Below are positions 43,964-54,500 of a DNA stretch of 64,000 bases, piece after piece. The stretch covers positions 1 to 64,000 of the forward strand of contig CAZXIX010000005.1 in NCBI GenBank assembly GCA_964640855.1. The letters are read 5' to 3'. This DNA is from JAJDFU01 sp964640855. Its GTDB lineage: Bacteria; Bacteroidota; Bacteroidia; Chitinophagales; Saprospiraceae. The notes under the pieces were generated by a model. It made no database searches and had not been told where the DNA came from. It worked only from the letters and a program-made list of their open reading frames with translations. Made by a program: the position numbers and the translations under genes. Position 1 is the stretch's first letter; each line of letters begins with the position of its first letter.

Positions 43964-45487
43964 TCAACGCGTCTGGTTTTCCAGCACGACATAAGGAATC
44001 CCTTGTTGGACCCATTTCTCGATCAGGCCCATTTTAGGGATGACTTCGAAGGTCAGGCTTCCCAGGGCCAGGTCCAGGTCGCCCTCGCCGTCGGCATCGC
44101 CTTCCGTCATGACGATCCAACGGCCGAGAGGCATCCGGGGCAAAGCGTGGGCCTCGAAACGATCCTGCCCCTGGTTTTCCCAAAGCAGAAAGGCTTCTTC
44201 CGGCCGGTTTGGGAAATCGGGGAAAAAGGATATGGCGGCCAGATCCAGGTCGCCGTCCAGGTCGAAATCGGCGGGGACAGCCGCGTAAGCGCCGTTTTGA
44301 GGAAGGTGAAAAAGCTTCTTGTACCTGAAGTTGCCCTCGTTTCGGAAAAGGTATAAGCCATGGTAAGGCTTGAGAACCGGTGGGTAATCTGCATTGTCGC
44401 CCGCGGCGTAAAGGATGTCTTCCAGCCCGTCCCCGTCCCAGTCGACCAGGCGCATGAAACTGGAGCCGTAGGTAGCGGGGAAGGAGAGAAGGGTTTGTTC
44501 GCGGAACTCTTCGTCCCCCAGGTTGATGAATGCCCGGATGCTTTCATTGCCCTGGCCGAATAAAGCCAGAATATCGGGTAGACCGTCCTCGTTCAGGTCC
44601 CTCACAAAGGCCTTGGTAGCTCCCGTCAGGGAAGACAACTGGTGGACCTGAAACGCCCCGTTTTCATTTTGCTCCCACCAGGCCAGCCGCCCGGCCCATT
44701 TACCAAATTCGCAGATGACGAAATCCGGACGGCCGTCGGCATTGAGGTCGGCCTTTGAAAAATGAACCGGTCTGCGCAATTGATCGATCAACACCCGGGG
44801 AGGCTCATTCCGGTCGGGCAGGTACATGAGAAAACCGCCGGGATTGTCGGTCGGCGAAAAGGAACCCATGACCAGGATGAATTGCCCAAACGCGTCGCGC
44901 TCCATCCAAACGGCCCCCTCTCGCACAAAAGCTTTCTTTTTTATCCCGCCATTCTTGTCTAATTGATAGAAGGCCTGGCTGTTGGCATCTCCCAGGAAAA
45001 ATCCAGGGCCGGAGGGGTCAAAATCCAACAATGTCGTGCTTGGCGGACGCAATTTTATTTTGGGAATTTTTACGGTAAAAGGGGCGGTATTGCGGTGAAT
45101 TTTATATTTTAAGGAATCTTTGAGGACATCTGGTGCGGAGGAAACGTAAAAATCCTTTATCTTTGTTCAACTGAGGCTATCCAAAGCAGGTCTTTCCGGA
45201 AACAATCCATTAGCCAATACAAGGCCTTTTCCGGGACCTGATTCCAAAAAACTATTTCTGGTAATCAAATCGGGGAATATTCCCAACAAATATCCCATGC
45301 GCGGCAGTACATGCTGCCTCCACGTTTCTCGGGGAAGTTCGTCTGGCCGGGGAAACAGATGGCAGCCACTGCAGTGAACTTTCGCCAAATCATTCGCATT
45401 TCCCGATTGACCGCCATTCGAGATTTCTGTTTGACACCCCATGAGGTTCAAACCGAAGACCAGTACGATAAAACGAAACTTTTTCAT
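43964..45487 (-). CDS. Cytochrome c / VCBS-repeat lipoprotein (in-frame TGA)
   Basis: A 507-codon gene interrupted by one in-frame TGA at 45169-45167. From the ATG at 45487 a lipoprotein signal ends in NLMGC. A cytochrome-like segment has one heme motif CSGCH and the family pattern RPDELPRETWRQHVLPRMGYLLGI. The frame continues without other stops through TKIKDFYVSSAPDVLKDS, and relatives, from memory, have Trp just before this motif, so the TGA probably replaces TGG. The rest is a seven-bladed VCBS/FG-GAP propeller with Ca-binding repeats (DLNADGRPDFVI, DLNEDGLPDILA, DWDGDGLEDILY, DFDLDGDLDLAA). It is likely a surface or periplasmic electron-transfer or binding protein. Confidence 0.8.
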
Positions 45488-45549
45488 AGGAAGCGCACAA
45501 AATCGAAAATCCGAGAAGGAGAGAAAGGAAAATTGCATTAACAGTTCAT

Positions 45550-45557
45550 TAAATTTG
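45550..45557 (+). promoter_or_regulatory. -7 promoter box (TAAATTTG) for the HU/SPOR gene
   Basis: TAAATTTG is an exact TAnnTTTG match 26 bases before the ATG at 45584. A TTG lies 14 bases upstream, shorter than standard spacing. Confidence 0.4.
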
Positions 45558-45583
45558 GTTGGGCCAAGTTCCGGCCATGTAGC

Positions 45584-46624
45584 ATGAGAAACCCTGATCC
45601 TGACAAAAAAACGACCAAAGTAAGAAAAGATGTGAGCGCATATCTTAAGGAGCTCCTATATGAGCAGGATCGGGTCTTCCTTCCCGGGTTGGGAACTTTT
45701 GTCACGCAGGCCCAGGAAGCCCGCCGGGACCCCCTCGGCGGAACCATTGCCCCCCCTACCAAGATCGTCCAATTCAATGCCAGCCTGTTTTACGATGACG
45801 GAAGTCTGAAGCGGGAATTGGCCAAAGAATACAATGTCTCCCAAAAGGTATCAGCCCGCTTGGTCAATGAATACGTCCAGCGCCTGAAGCGCCGTTTAAC
45901 CCGTCACCGGGAGGCCCGGATTACCGGCCTGGGCATACTGGCCTACGATCAGAGCGGGCAGATCCAATTTAATCCCAACAAGACCAACTTCCGGGCCGAT
46001 GTATTTGGCCTTCCGAACGTAAATGCCCAACTTCTGATCGGGCGCCCCGCCGCTGCTCCGGTCAGCCGTCCCACCATGCCGATCCCTCCGTCGACCCAGC
46101 CAGCGGCTGTCCCCGGATGGTTTGCCCGGAATCGGATCCTCATTGCCGGCGCCGCCTTTGCCGTCGTCATCGTCGCTTTCCTGGTTTTGATTGGGATGCC
46201 GGAGCAAAATGCCCCCGTAACTGTTAACAAAAATACACCCACTGCCACGCCCACTCCTCAGATGACCGAGGAGGAAGGCGTTCCTGCACTGCCGCCTCCC
46301 GAAGTGGTCGAACGAAACGAACAGGCAGTAAGCGAATCCACTCCCCAGCCTCCCCAGCAACCTGCCGTCACACGCGGTGGCGAAGCTCCCATGAGCAAGA
46401 AGAAGACCTATATCATTCTCCTGGGAAGCTACGACGAGCTCTTCACGGTTCAACAGATCATCGTCCAGATTAAGGAAATGGGTTTGGAACCTTATACCGA
46501 ACGGGCAGAAGGAGGAACTCTGGTAGGCTTTAAAAATTCCTACTCCTCCGATGAGGAAGTAGATCAAGCCCTGGAAATTGCCCAGTCGGAGTTCACCCCC
46601 GATGCCTACATTTTTACCAAGTAA
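45584..46624 (+). CDS. HU-CCDC81 and SPOR domain membrane protein
   Basis: A 346-residue protein. Residues 15-75 and 77-140 look like the two Bacteroidota HU-like CCDC81 domains (VSAYLKELLYEQDRVFLPGLGTFV, and LVNEYVQRLKRRLTRHREARITGLGIL). One membrane helix follows (ILIAGAAFAVVIVAFLVLIG near residue 182), then a Pro/Thr-rich linker and a C-terminal SPOR-like domain (KTYIILLGSYDELFTVQQIIVQIKEMGLEPYTE). SPOR domains bind denuded peptidoglycan, so the protein could connect the nucleoid side of the membrane with the wall, for example at division. That linkage is an inference; whether the HU-like part binds DNA is not known. Confidence 0.82.
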   Translation: MRNPDPDKKTTKVRKDVSAYLKELLYEQDRVFLPGLGTFVTQAQEARRDPLGGTIAPPTKIVQFNASLFYDDGSLKRELAKEYNVSQKVSARLVNEYVQRLKRRLTRHREARITGLGILAYDQSGQIQFNPNKTNFRADVFGLPNVNAQLLIGRPAAAPVSRPTMPIPPSTQPAAVPGWFARNRILIAGAAFAVVIVAFLVLIGMPEQNAPVTVNKNTPTATPTPQMTEEEGVPALPPPEVVERNEQAVSESTPQPPQQPAVTRGGEAPMSKKKTYIILLGSYDELFTVQQIIVQIKEMGLEPYTERAEGGTLVGFKNSYSSDEEVDQALEIAQSEFTPDAYIFTK

Positions 46625-47091
46625 TAATGGTAATGCTTCTGGCATGGCATGCCCGCTGATTAATCGGAACTCTCAACCTGTGTCTGTTGCCTTTTTTTCC
46701 TGCGGGGATTAGCACAAAAGGAGCATCAGGCGCCTGACGGGTGCAAACCGAAGGCGACGCAAAACTCCTGCCGACCACTCTCATTTTGGAAAACCTTCAG
46801 CAGAGCCCGATGCGAGAAAGGAAATGCCCCAACCCAATTTCCGGACCTCCCGTCGCAAAAGGCTGGGAAAAAATGTCCGGAATCCGAACCCCGGGCACCA
46901 GGTTGGGTAAATACTTTACCTAACTAAAGAGAAAACCTCTTTACCCGGCGAACTCCATCTTGACGAAAAACAAAGGCCGGAGCCCAGGGAAACCAACTCG
47001 TCTCTGGACTCCGGCCTGTTGTATAACTCTGTTGCGGACTGAGTTAATTTTAATTATTTACCGTGAGTTATCTGGTCGGCACCAATAAACG
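46625..47091. other. Intergenic region with inverted repeat
   Basis: 467 bases between the convergent HU/SPOR and cytochrome peroxidase genes. It contains AGGCCGGAG (46974-46982) paired with CTCCGGCCT (47009-47017), with an inner CCAG/CTGG stem; there is no T tract, so it is not a classical terminator on the plus strand. A 60-codon frame at 46741-46923 has no features and was not called. Confidence 0.45.
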
Positions 47092-49071
47092 CTAGTAAAC
47101 GCCTCCGATTTTCCGATCATTCCATTCCGGCTTGTTTTCAAATTCCGGGAGGCGGGCAGGTACTGTTGTCATACCGGTGGTATCCGTAAGGCTTTCCATG
47201 AAAGCAATGACGTCACCGATTTCCTCCCGGGTCAGATTGAGATTATCGAAAGGCAGAGTCTGGTGGGGTAGCACGATTCCCATGCCTTTGCCGCCTCCTC
47301 GATTGTAGAAATCCATGACCTCTTCCAGGGAACCATACACCCCGTTGTGCATATAGGGAGCTGTCAGTTCGATATTCCGGACGGTAGGCGTCTTGAAGGA
47401 GAAGGCATAAAAGTAGGCCTGATCATGCGGCACTCCGCTGGCAATACGGCCCGGATCCGGATCCAAGGGCGGATTGAGCGTATCCTTGTTTGCCGGGACG
47501 CCCAATACTTCGGATTCGGAATCCTGGAAGCGGGGTGGCACCAGGCCGTTGAAAGTGGGTGCAAAATGGCAGGTGCCGCAAGCTCCCTTACCCATGAATA
47601 TGTTGAACCCCCTGGCCACTGCCGGATCGATCTCCTCGGTTTCCCCCCGCACATACTGGTCAAAAGGACTGTTGAAGCTCGCAAGCGTAGTCAAATAGGT
47701 AGCAATGGCGTTGGAAAAAGACCATTTGGTAAAACGGTATTCCGGCAGTTTGTCAGAATAGGCTTCCTCAAAGAGTGCATGGTATTCCCGGCTTTGCTTC
47801 AGCTTATCCAGAATTTCGAAGAAGTCGGTATCAAATTCATGCTGATTCAATACCACATGCTTGATCTGACGAGCCAGGCTGTGCTCCCGGAGGTCGTAGA
47901 AATACTTTTCGGCAAAAAGGGCATTGATCAAAGTAGGGGCGTTGCGTTGGATCTTTCCCTCTCCTCCCATGGCCAGGCTTTTGTCCAGGCCGTCCGTAAA
48001 GGCTTTATCCGGATGGTGGCAGGAAGCGCAGGAACGCTCGTTGTTGGAAGAAAGGATGGGATCGAAAAATAACATCCGCCCGAGTTCAACCCGATTTCTC
48101 TTTTGGATAGCCTCTTCGGTTGTGTTGGCATAGAAGCTGGAATTGAAAAAGTCGCTCTGGAAGAAGGAAGAGGCTTCATAATCATAGGGCGTGTGCTCGA
48201 CCGTTGATTCCCGGTGGGTTTCGATGCCCAGCCTAAGTTGTAGATCCAGGATCCGGGCAAAAAGCGGATTGACATATTCCCGCAAAAAATGAGTACGGTC
48301 AAAGGATTCGAAATCGGGATGATCGAGCAGATATTGCTCGGCCCCGGAAAAAAGAACCGCCAGGTTGTCGGCTAATTCGGGATGGGAGATTTTGGCTCCT
48401 TCGATATACCCGGCCAGTCCTTCGTTTACCGCAGACAGAGCTACATAGGCTTCGTCTACCGCTTGCTCCGAGCCGCCCGGAGTATCAAAGCCGGTAAGCC
48501 CCAAAGTGAAAATGCGGATGATCTCCTCCCGGGCCGCTTCGAAGATAAAACGGTGTTGAATACCGGATATACGCACGGATGAAAAGGCAGGCCCCATCTG
48601 CAGGTCCAGCTTGTGGACCATATCCAGGATGGCTTCCTTTTCAGATTCCGGATCGTCACTGAATACGAGTTCGTCCAACACTTGAAGGCCTTCCGGCTCG
48701 AGAATAAGAATACCCGGCTGTGAACGGTCCACGGCGGGCAGCGGAGCGCCATTCAGGTATAGCTTGACCACATCGTGGTCCAGATATTCGATAAGGTATT
48801 CGGCTTTTTTAAAAGCCCGGCGGGTGGCCAGGTGATTGTTTTTCAATTCGGTCACAGAGGTTTGCCCCAAGGCGAATGCTTCAGCAGTCTGCAGGTAGTT
48901 TTTTTGGGCATCCCCCAGTGATTTCAGGTTGGCAAAAAAGATATTGGAAGCATCCGCAAGAGCCTCTGCCAGAGAGGCTTCCAGGGAAACGGGTTTAGGT
49001 GAAAAACTGATGAGGAAGGTACCGGTGATCAGAATACCTGCAATGAGTAGAGTTTTTCTCATGATTTTCAA
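47092..49071 (-). CDS. Di-heme cytochrome c peroxidase with N-terminal helical domain
   Basis: A 659-residue exported protein (signal peptide IAGILITGTFLISFSP; a second ATG four codons in may be the real start). Residues 30-300 form a helix-rich region without heme motifs. Residues 330-650 are a di-heme peroxidase of the CcpA/MauG type with CASCHHPDKAFTDG near 365 and CGTCHFAPTFNGLVPPRF near 511, RNAPTLINALFAEKYFYD and the late YMHNGVYGSLEEVMDFYN. It would reduce peroxide, or act as a MauG-like oxidase, in the periplasm. The N-terminal domain makes it longer than usual CcpA (about 330-400 residues). A PhoX-like gene follows upstream on the same strand. Confidence 0.9.
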   Translation of the reverse strand: MKIMRKTLLIAGILITGTFLISFSPKPVSLEASLAEALADASNIFFANLKSLGDAQKNYLQTAEAFALGQTSVTELKNNHLATRRAFKKAEYLIEYLDHDVVKLYLNGAPLPAVDRSQPGILILEPEGLQVLDELVFSDDPESEKEAILDMVHKLDLQMGPAFSSVRISGIQHRFIFEAAREEIIRIFTLGLTGFDTPGGSEQAVDEAYVALSAVNEGLAGYIEGAKISHPELADNLAVLFSGAEQYLLDHPDFESFDRTHFLREYVNPLFARILDLQLRLGIETHRESTVEHTPYDYEASSFFQSDFFNSSFYANTTEEAIQKRNRVELGRMLFFDPILSSNNERSCASCHHPDKAFTDGLDKSLAMGGEGKIQRNAPTLINALFAEKYFYDLREHSLARQIKHVVLNQHEFDTDFFEILDKLKQSREYHALFEEAYSDKLPEYRFTKWSFSNAIATYLTTLASFNSPFDQYVRGETEEIDPAVARGFNIFMGKGACGTCHFAPTFNGLVPPRFQDSESEVLGVPANKDTLNPPLDPDPGRIASGVPHDQAYFYAFSFKTPTVRNIELTAPYMHNGVYGSLEEVMDFYNRGGGKGMGIVLPHQTLPFDNLNLTREEIGDVIAFMESLTDTTGMTTVPARLPEFENKPEWNDRKIGGVY

Positions 49072-49278
49072 CCTTTTTTAGGGAACGAGGGTGAGTAGAT
49101 AGATCCTGCTTGTACTACCGAGGCGGCCTAAACGGTCCGTTGACGCGGGGCAGCAAATTCCTTTTCAAGCGAAAGAATTCGTCGGTAGCATTGTTTCAAG
49201 CTGATTTTGAAAGGATTTAAATAGGAATGGCACCCCCTCAGGAATGCCATTCCATAAATTACATGTCATCCATCAAGC

Positions 49279-51321
49279 TTACTGCTTGATGAGTTTCTTG
49301 GTCACTTCGAAACCATCGTTGTTCTTCAGCATGATGTAGTAGGTGCCTTTGGCCAGGCGAGATACATTGATTTGCTGAACCTGACGGTGTACGCTGATAC
49401 GCTGAGCAGCATTGTTGTAGATAGCTGCATCCACGATCTCGCTGAACTGAACGTTTTCCATTACCGGGTTCGGGTAGATCTGGATTTCATTCAATCCACC
49501 TTGGAACTCAACTTCTTGCAGATCAGTGACGGTGAGTTGATCGAAACCGTTGATTGCGAAGGTCAGAGAGTGATTCCAGGGAAATTCCAGCGATGCAGAA
49601 GGGTGCTGAGAGTTAACCAGCAGAGAAGCTCCATCGGAAGTAGGCTGCGCACCGGTAACTTCTGCGCCAAAAGGTACAGCAGAGATACGGATCAGGTTGC
49701 TGTAATCCGTTTGGAAGGTATCGTTAACCAAGGTGGTCTGCTGGCCAGCGGAAGTGGGCAGAAGCCACAGCTCGTTCAAACGGCCAGCGAAGCCGTCAGG
49801 AATACGGTTCCAGTTGCTACCATTGATATCTTCGCAGATAACCAGGAAAGACTGAACTCCACCTTCATCATCGTTGATGTAGATTACGTTCAGACCATCC
49901 GGGTTGGATAGATGCTTCTCAGGATAAACACCGATCGGGTCGTTTTCAGCTGCATCAGCTTCAGGACCGCCGGCGATCCAAATGTAGTTGGAATCCAGTT
50001 CGGGATTGTATACCCAAACGGCGCCGTAGTAGTTGGGGTATGCAGGATCGGTAGGACCTGACAATCCCAGTTGATTCGCACGGCGAACGTGGTACTCATC
50101 ATTGGTAGAGCCGTTTGCCTCAGAGGCGGCGAAAGTGGTACCCGGGCTGTCAAAACCGGTTTCGGTCCAGTAGATGTAGCCGTCAGTTGTATCAATAGCA
50201 ACCCATTCGATCCGGTTATACTGAGTACCACCAAGGGCTTCGGCAGCCGACTGGAAGTCCAGTACGTTTTCGCGAGTTTGAGGAACTTCTACCCACTTGC
50301 CATCAGGGCTGGAAGCCGGCTTGTCGGCCTTGTAGATGTAGTACTTACCCTTGGTGTAGTCAATGTTGTTGCGGTCGGAATTGTCTTCCGGAACGAATTT
50401 ACCCCAGTAGCCGGGCGTGGCATCAGGTCCGAGATAAACCGTACCGTCGGCAGCAATAGTACCCCCTTCCCATCCTTGACGGAACCAGTTCACCTGCTTG
50501 CGGATGGCCTTGGCTTCGAAAGGACTGATCTCAACCATGTAGTTGAAGGTCTGGAATTTCTGAAGTGGCTCGGTTCCCAGAATAGCACCCCATTCGCCTG
50601 CCTGGTCAAATTCAGCGATTTCTACAGCAGCCGTGTCACGAACCCCCTGGTTAACGTTGGTTGAACCTCCCGGGCGGATGGGAGCATCAGAACCCGGACG
50701 ATTGGGCTCGGAGCTGTTCCAGATCGATCCGGTGCTACGGCGGAACCACTCTTCAGCAGTCCAGATACGGCCGGAATATACGTCGGTGATACCACCGCAG
50801 TTCATACCGGTTTCTCCTACAGTGTTCACAAAGTCAACCGCGTGGTACACACCAGTACGCTCGGTTTCAACGGTGTCAAGTGTCTCTCCCAGTTCAGACC
50901 AAACAACGGCGGTTGCCGGAATGGTGGTTTCCATAACTTCGAGGGAACCATCTTCCAGGCACTTCACATAGAACATGGTGTTTCCACCACCGTCGCCGAT
51001 GTAGTCGTCCCGGTAGATCATCTCGTGATTAACAGAAACCCATCCGAGGCCGCCTTTGGAATCATCCGGAGTGAATCCGATGAAATCGTGCCATTCTTTG
51101 GCGATAGCGCGTCCCTGAGGGTTTCCATAAGTACTGTTGACAGTAACCAGATCATGGCCACCTACGAACAGCACCTGAAGGCTCAAAGGACTCGGAGGCA
51201 TAACCACCTCAGTGGGATCTTCGGTGAATTCTGGAAGGCTTGGCGGGAAAACAGGGCCCTAAGCAGCCACCATTCCCGCAAACAGGCATACAAAGCCCAT
51301 TGACAGTAAAATACGAGTCAT
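49279..51321 (-). CDS. PhoX-like (DUF839) T9SS protein with in-frame TAG in the signal peptide
   Basis: A 680-codon gene if the TAG at 51261-51259 is read through. From the ATG at 51321 the frame gives the signal peptide MTRILLSMGFVCLFAGMVAA, then TAG, then GPVFPPSLPEF. CAG (Gln after Ala-Ala) is the likely original codon. The mature part fits the PhoX/DUF839 family of Ca-dependent phosphatases: WVSVNHEMIYRDDYIGDGG, GGITDVYSGRIWTAEEWF, VEISPFEAKAIRKQ, GTVYLGPDATPGYWGKFV, EWVAIDTTDGYIYWTETG and a late NPDGLNVIYI. The last 75 residues are a type A T9SS sorting domain (IQIYPNPVMENVQFSE ... RLAKGTYYIMLKNN). Without readthrough the product would lose its export signal. Confidence 0.8.
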
Positions 51322-51581
51322 TACAGATAAGGATTTGGTGAATGAATCTTAATTCGGTGCCGAAGATCAAGAGTTGAAATGAAATAACAGTAAAAAATAA
51401 GTTAGGAGTAGTTTACTTATGTGTAAACAAAAGGTTAAGCCGTTACGGGCAAGGCTTTTCAAACAGCAAACGAATGGTTTTTTTCGCCCCGGAATGGCAA
51501 GGGAGTACTTTGTTTTCTCTTCCGGTCGGGAGGTTATCCCAAATCGGTTGGGAAAAGACGCGAGATCCTAACCTTGTCCGT

Positions 51582-54500
51582 TTACCGCATCAGGGTTACT
51601 TCTCCACGCCGGAGTTCCGTGCTGTCGTCCGGATATTGGATCTCGACCACATAAATGTATATCCCGGGAGGCATGGGTTTGCCTCTGAACGTACCGTCCC
51701 AGCCCTGGGAGGCATCCAATTGGGGCAGGTTTTCGACCTGAAATACCCGTTCTCCCCAGCGGTCGTACACTTCGAATCTCAGAACCGAATTCCCTTCTTC
51801 CGTAAAAGGTAGGAAGCGGTCATTCGCTCCGTCTGCATTGGGGCTGAAGGCGCTGGGCACGTAGACGCGCCTGGGTTGAACGACGCGTATAAGTACCTCC
51901 CGGCTGAGAATACAGCCCTCCTGAGACTGAACCCCCAGCGTGTAGGTCGTGGTGGTGGTCGGAGAGGCCGTCACATTGAGGCTTGTCGGATCGGAGATCC
52001 CATCCGCAGGAGTCCAGGAAACGGCAACCGGTGAAAAGTTGACCTGGGGCTCGATGGATACGCTCTCCCCGTTAAAAATGGTGAATTCATCGGGTACCTC
52101 CAGGATCAGTTCATTTCCGGGATCCGGAACTTCAATCGTATCGATCCGTTCGCAACCGTTGTCGTCGCGAAGAAAGATCTGCTGCTGCCCGGGCGGGATG
52201 GCTACCAATGGAAAGGGGATAGGTCCTACAGAAGCAAAAGAGACGCCGTTGAGGGACCAGGAGAAAGGACCTACGCCCCCGGAAAGGCTATCCAGCAGGA
52301 GGTCGGTGCCGGAGTTGGGATCGCAGGCTTGAGCCGGGATCACATAGACGGCCCCGATGGGAGCAGGAGCCAAGGCCTCCACGCTGTCGACACGGCTGCA
52401 TCCGCTATCGTCTGTAACGGTTACGGCATACGTGCCTTCCATCAATCCGGTGATGGTCTGAGTGGTGTCTCCGTTGTTCCAATCGACCCGATAAGGAGGG
52501 GTTCCTCCGGAAATATTGATCGATATGCTTCCATTATCTCCCCCGGCGCAACTGACAGTAAAGCCGTTGAAAACATCCAGCGGGTCCAGGTCCAGTTGGA
52601 TGGGATTCGCATCCAGGGTTACCGGCAAGACCAGGGTGTCGGCACAACCGCTGCTGTTCACCCCCACCGCATAGAACTGACTATCCCGGTCGATCTGCAC
52701 GATCGGGGAAGCCAATTCGTTCGCCGGGGTAGGAGGGAAGGCACTGTGGAAACGGATCTGGGTAGAGGTATCTACAGGAGGTAACAATTGTACCCCGTTG
52801 CTCAGATCTACGGGATTGTTTTCGCAGGATACCAGGTTTTGGTTCGGACCCAAAAAGACGCCGGGAAGGACATCTACGGTCAGGGTGTCGGGGTCCGGCA
52901 AATAGGATGCCGAGCAACCGTTGGTGGTGGTAACGCTGATCAGAGCCAGGTCTGCACTTTCATTCAGAGCGAGGGAAATGGTGGCCGGTGCAAAAACCTG
53001 TTGGATCACCAGCGAGTCATTGATCGAAATGGCAAACTGGTATAAATCCGGCGCAGGGGCATCCAGGTCGAGCCGAAGGTCCACGGGAGCACATCCGAGG
53101 TTGGAGGAATTGATGCTCAACGAAAAATCATTCGGATCCGGGGCCGGAATGCTTTGAAAAGTAATGGTATCCGGGCCGGCTGTGCAACCGGAATCCGATA
53201 CGGCGATTACCTCACCCTCAAAAGATGGCCCTGTGAAGGAAAAGGGATTGGGCAGGGGAGTACCGCCGACATCTCCCGTATTGAAAAGAGTAAGCTGACC
53301 CTCCAGGCCGGGACTGATGTTGTTGACAACACTATCCAGGTCGACCACCGTAGGGTCTCCCGGCAACGTACAAAAGCTCAGGGTTACGGGATTGACGACC
53401 GGTTGTGCATTGGCATTCAAAAAAACACTTACAGGGGGTGCCGGGCAGCCCGGATTGCCTACAGAGGCATACAGGGTATCGTAAACGGCCAACGGAAAGG
53501 CACCCGGGTTAGCAACCAGCTGGGTCAGTTGATCGTCTTCATACCAGGCAACGGGTAGGAATTCTCCGCCCGTGAGGGTATCCTCCAGGCTGAGCAGGTT
53601 GAAAGCGGCCGGGAAAAGGATGCAGGTGTCGATCGTCAGCGAGTTGAAAGGCAAGGCAGGAGGTCCTACGGTGAAGGTTACGGGTGTACCGAGATCACTC
53701 TGTACCGGGCAACCGGCGGTTGCCACCTGCAACAAAGTGAAGGTAGTCGTCGTATCCAGCGGAATGGGTTGGAAGGATCCGTCCACCAATCCGCTGTTGG
53801 TAAAGGTATCCACGCCATTGGTGTAGGTAGCGGAGTAAATGCCGGTCTGAGGAAGCTCAAAGAAAAGTTGCGCCAGAAAGGGCGGGCAACCGCTACAATT
53901 CGAGCAAGTCAGATCGATGCCGCTGGGTAGAATCTCAAAGTCGGAATAGTTGGGCACCGCAGCGCAGTCCGGAACCAGACTCCAGTTGGAGGGCTCGCGC
54001 AGCCGTTGGGACCATTGCAACTGGGTTGCCGGACCGAGATCCCCGAAATAGGCAACGTGGGTCCAGATTGGGCCCGGAGATCGAAGCCGATTGCAATTGT
54101 TGAGGTCGGGGTGCTGGCCCGAATCCTCGGGGGTATTCTGGCCGGGCAACCATTCCGACTTGATATTGAAGGCGGACAGGATCGTACCGCCAATATAGTC
54201 TGCGTCATGATTATTGACCGTGCCTTCTACAAAGTTGCCGCCCTGCAAAAAGTAGATCTGGTCTCCGGTCGTGCCATTGAGGTTGGCCGGGAAGGGATTC
54301 CCGGCAGAAAGTTCAAAGATATTCCAGTCGGCATCGGGAAGGGTGGCGGCATAGCCTCCTCCGATTTGGGTGGGCAACTGGATCCGGATGGGTGTTCCGG
54401 CCGGGATGACCCCCCCTGTCCGGACCATCCGAACAAAGCCTTCGGTGTTGCCCCAAAGCCCGGGATTGTCCCTTTCCCACCCATTATCGGTAAAATCGAT

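Noticed and set aside
46974..47017. AGGCCGGAG/CTCCGGCCT hairpin as a terminator
   Set aside because: There is no T tract on either strand next to the stem.
45167..51261. Reassignment of TGA or TAG as sense codons
   Set aside because: Many intact genes here end in TGA (GH3, sdhC overlap partners, ECF sigma) or TAG (ABC ATPase, metK), so a genome-wide recoding is excluded.
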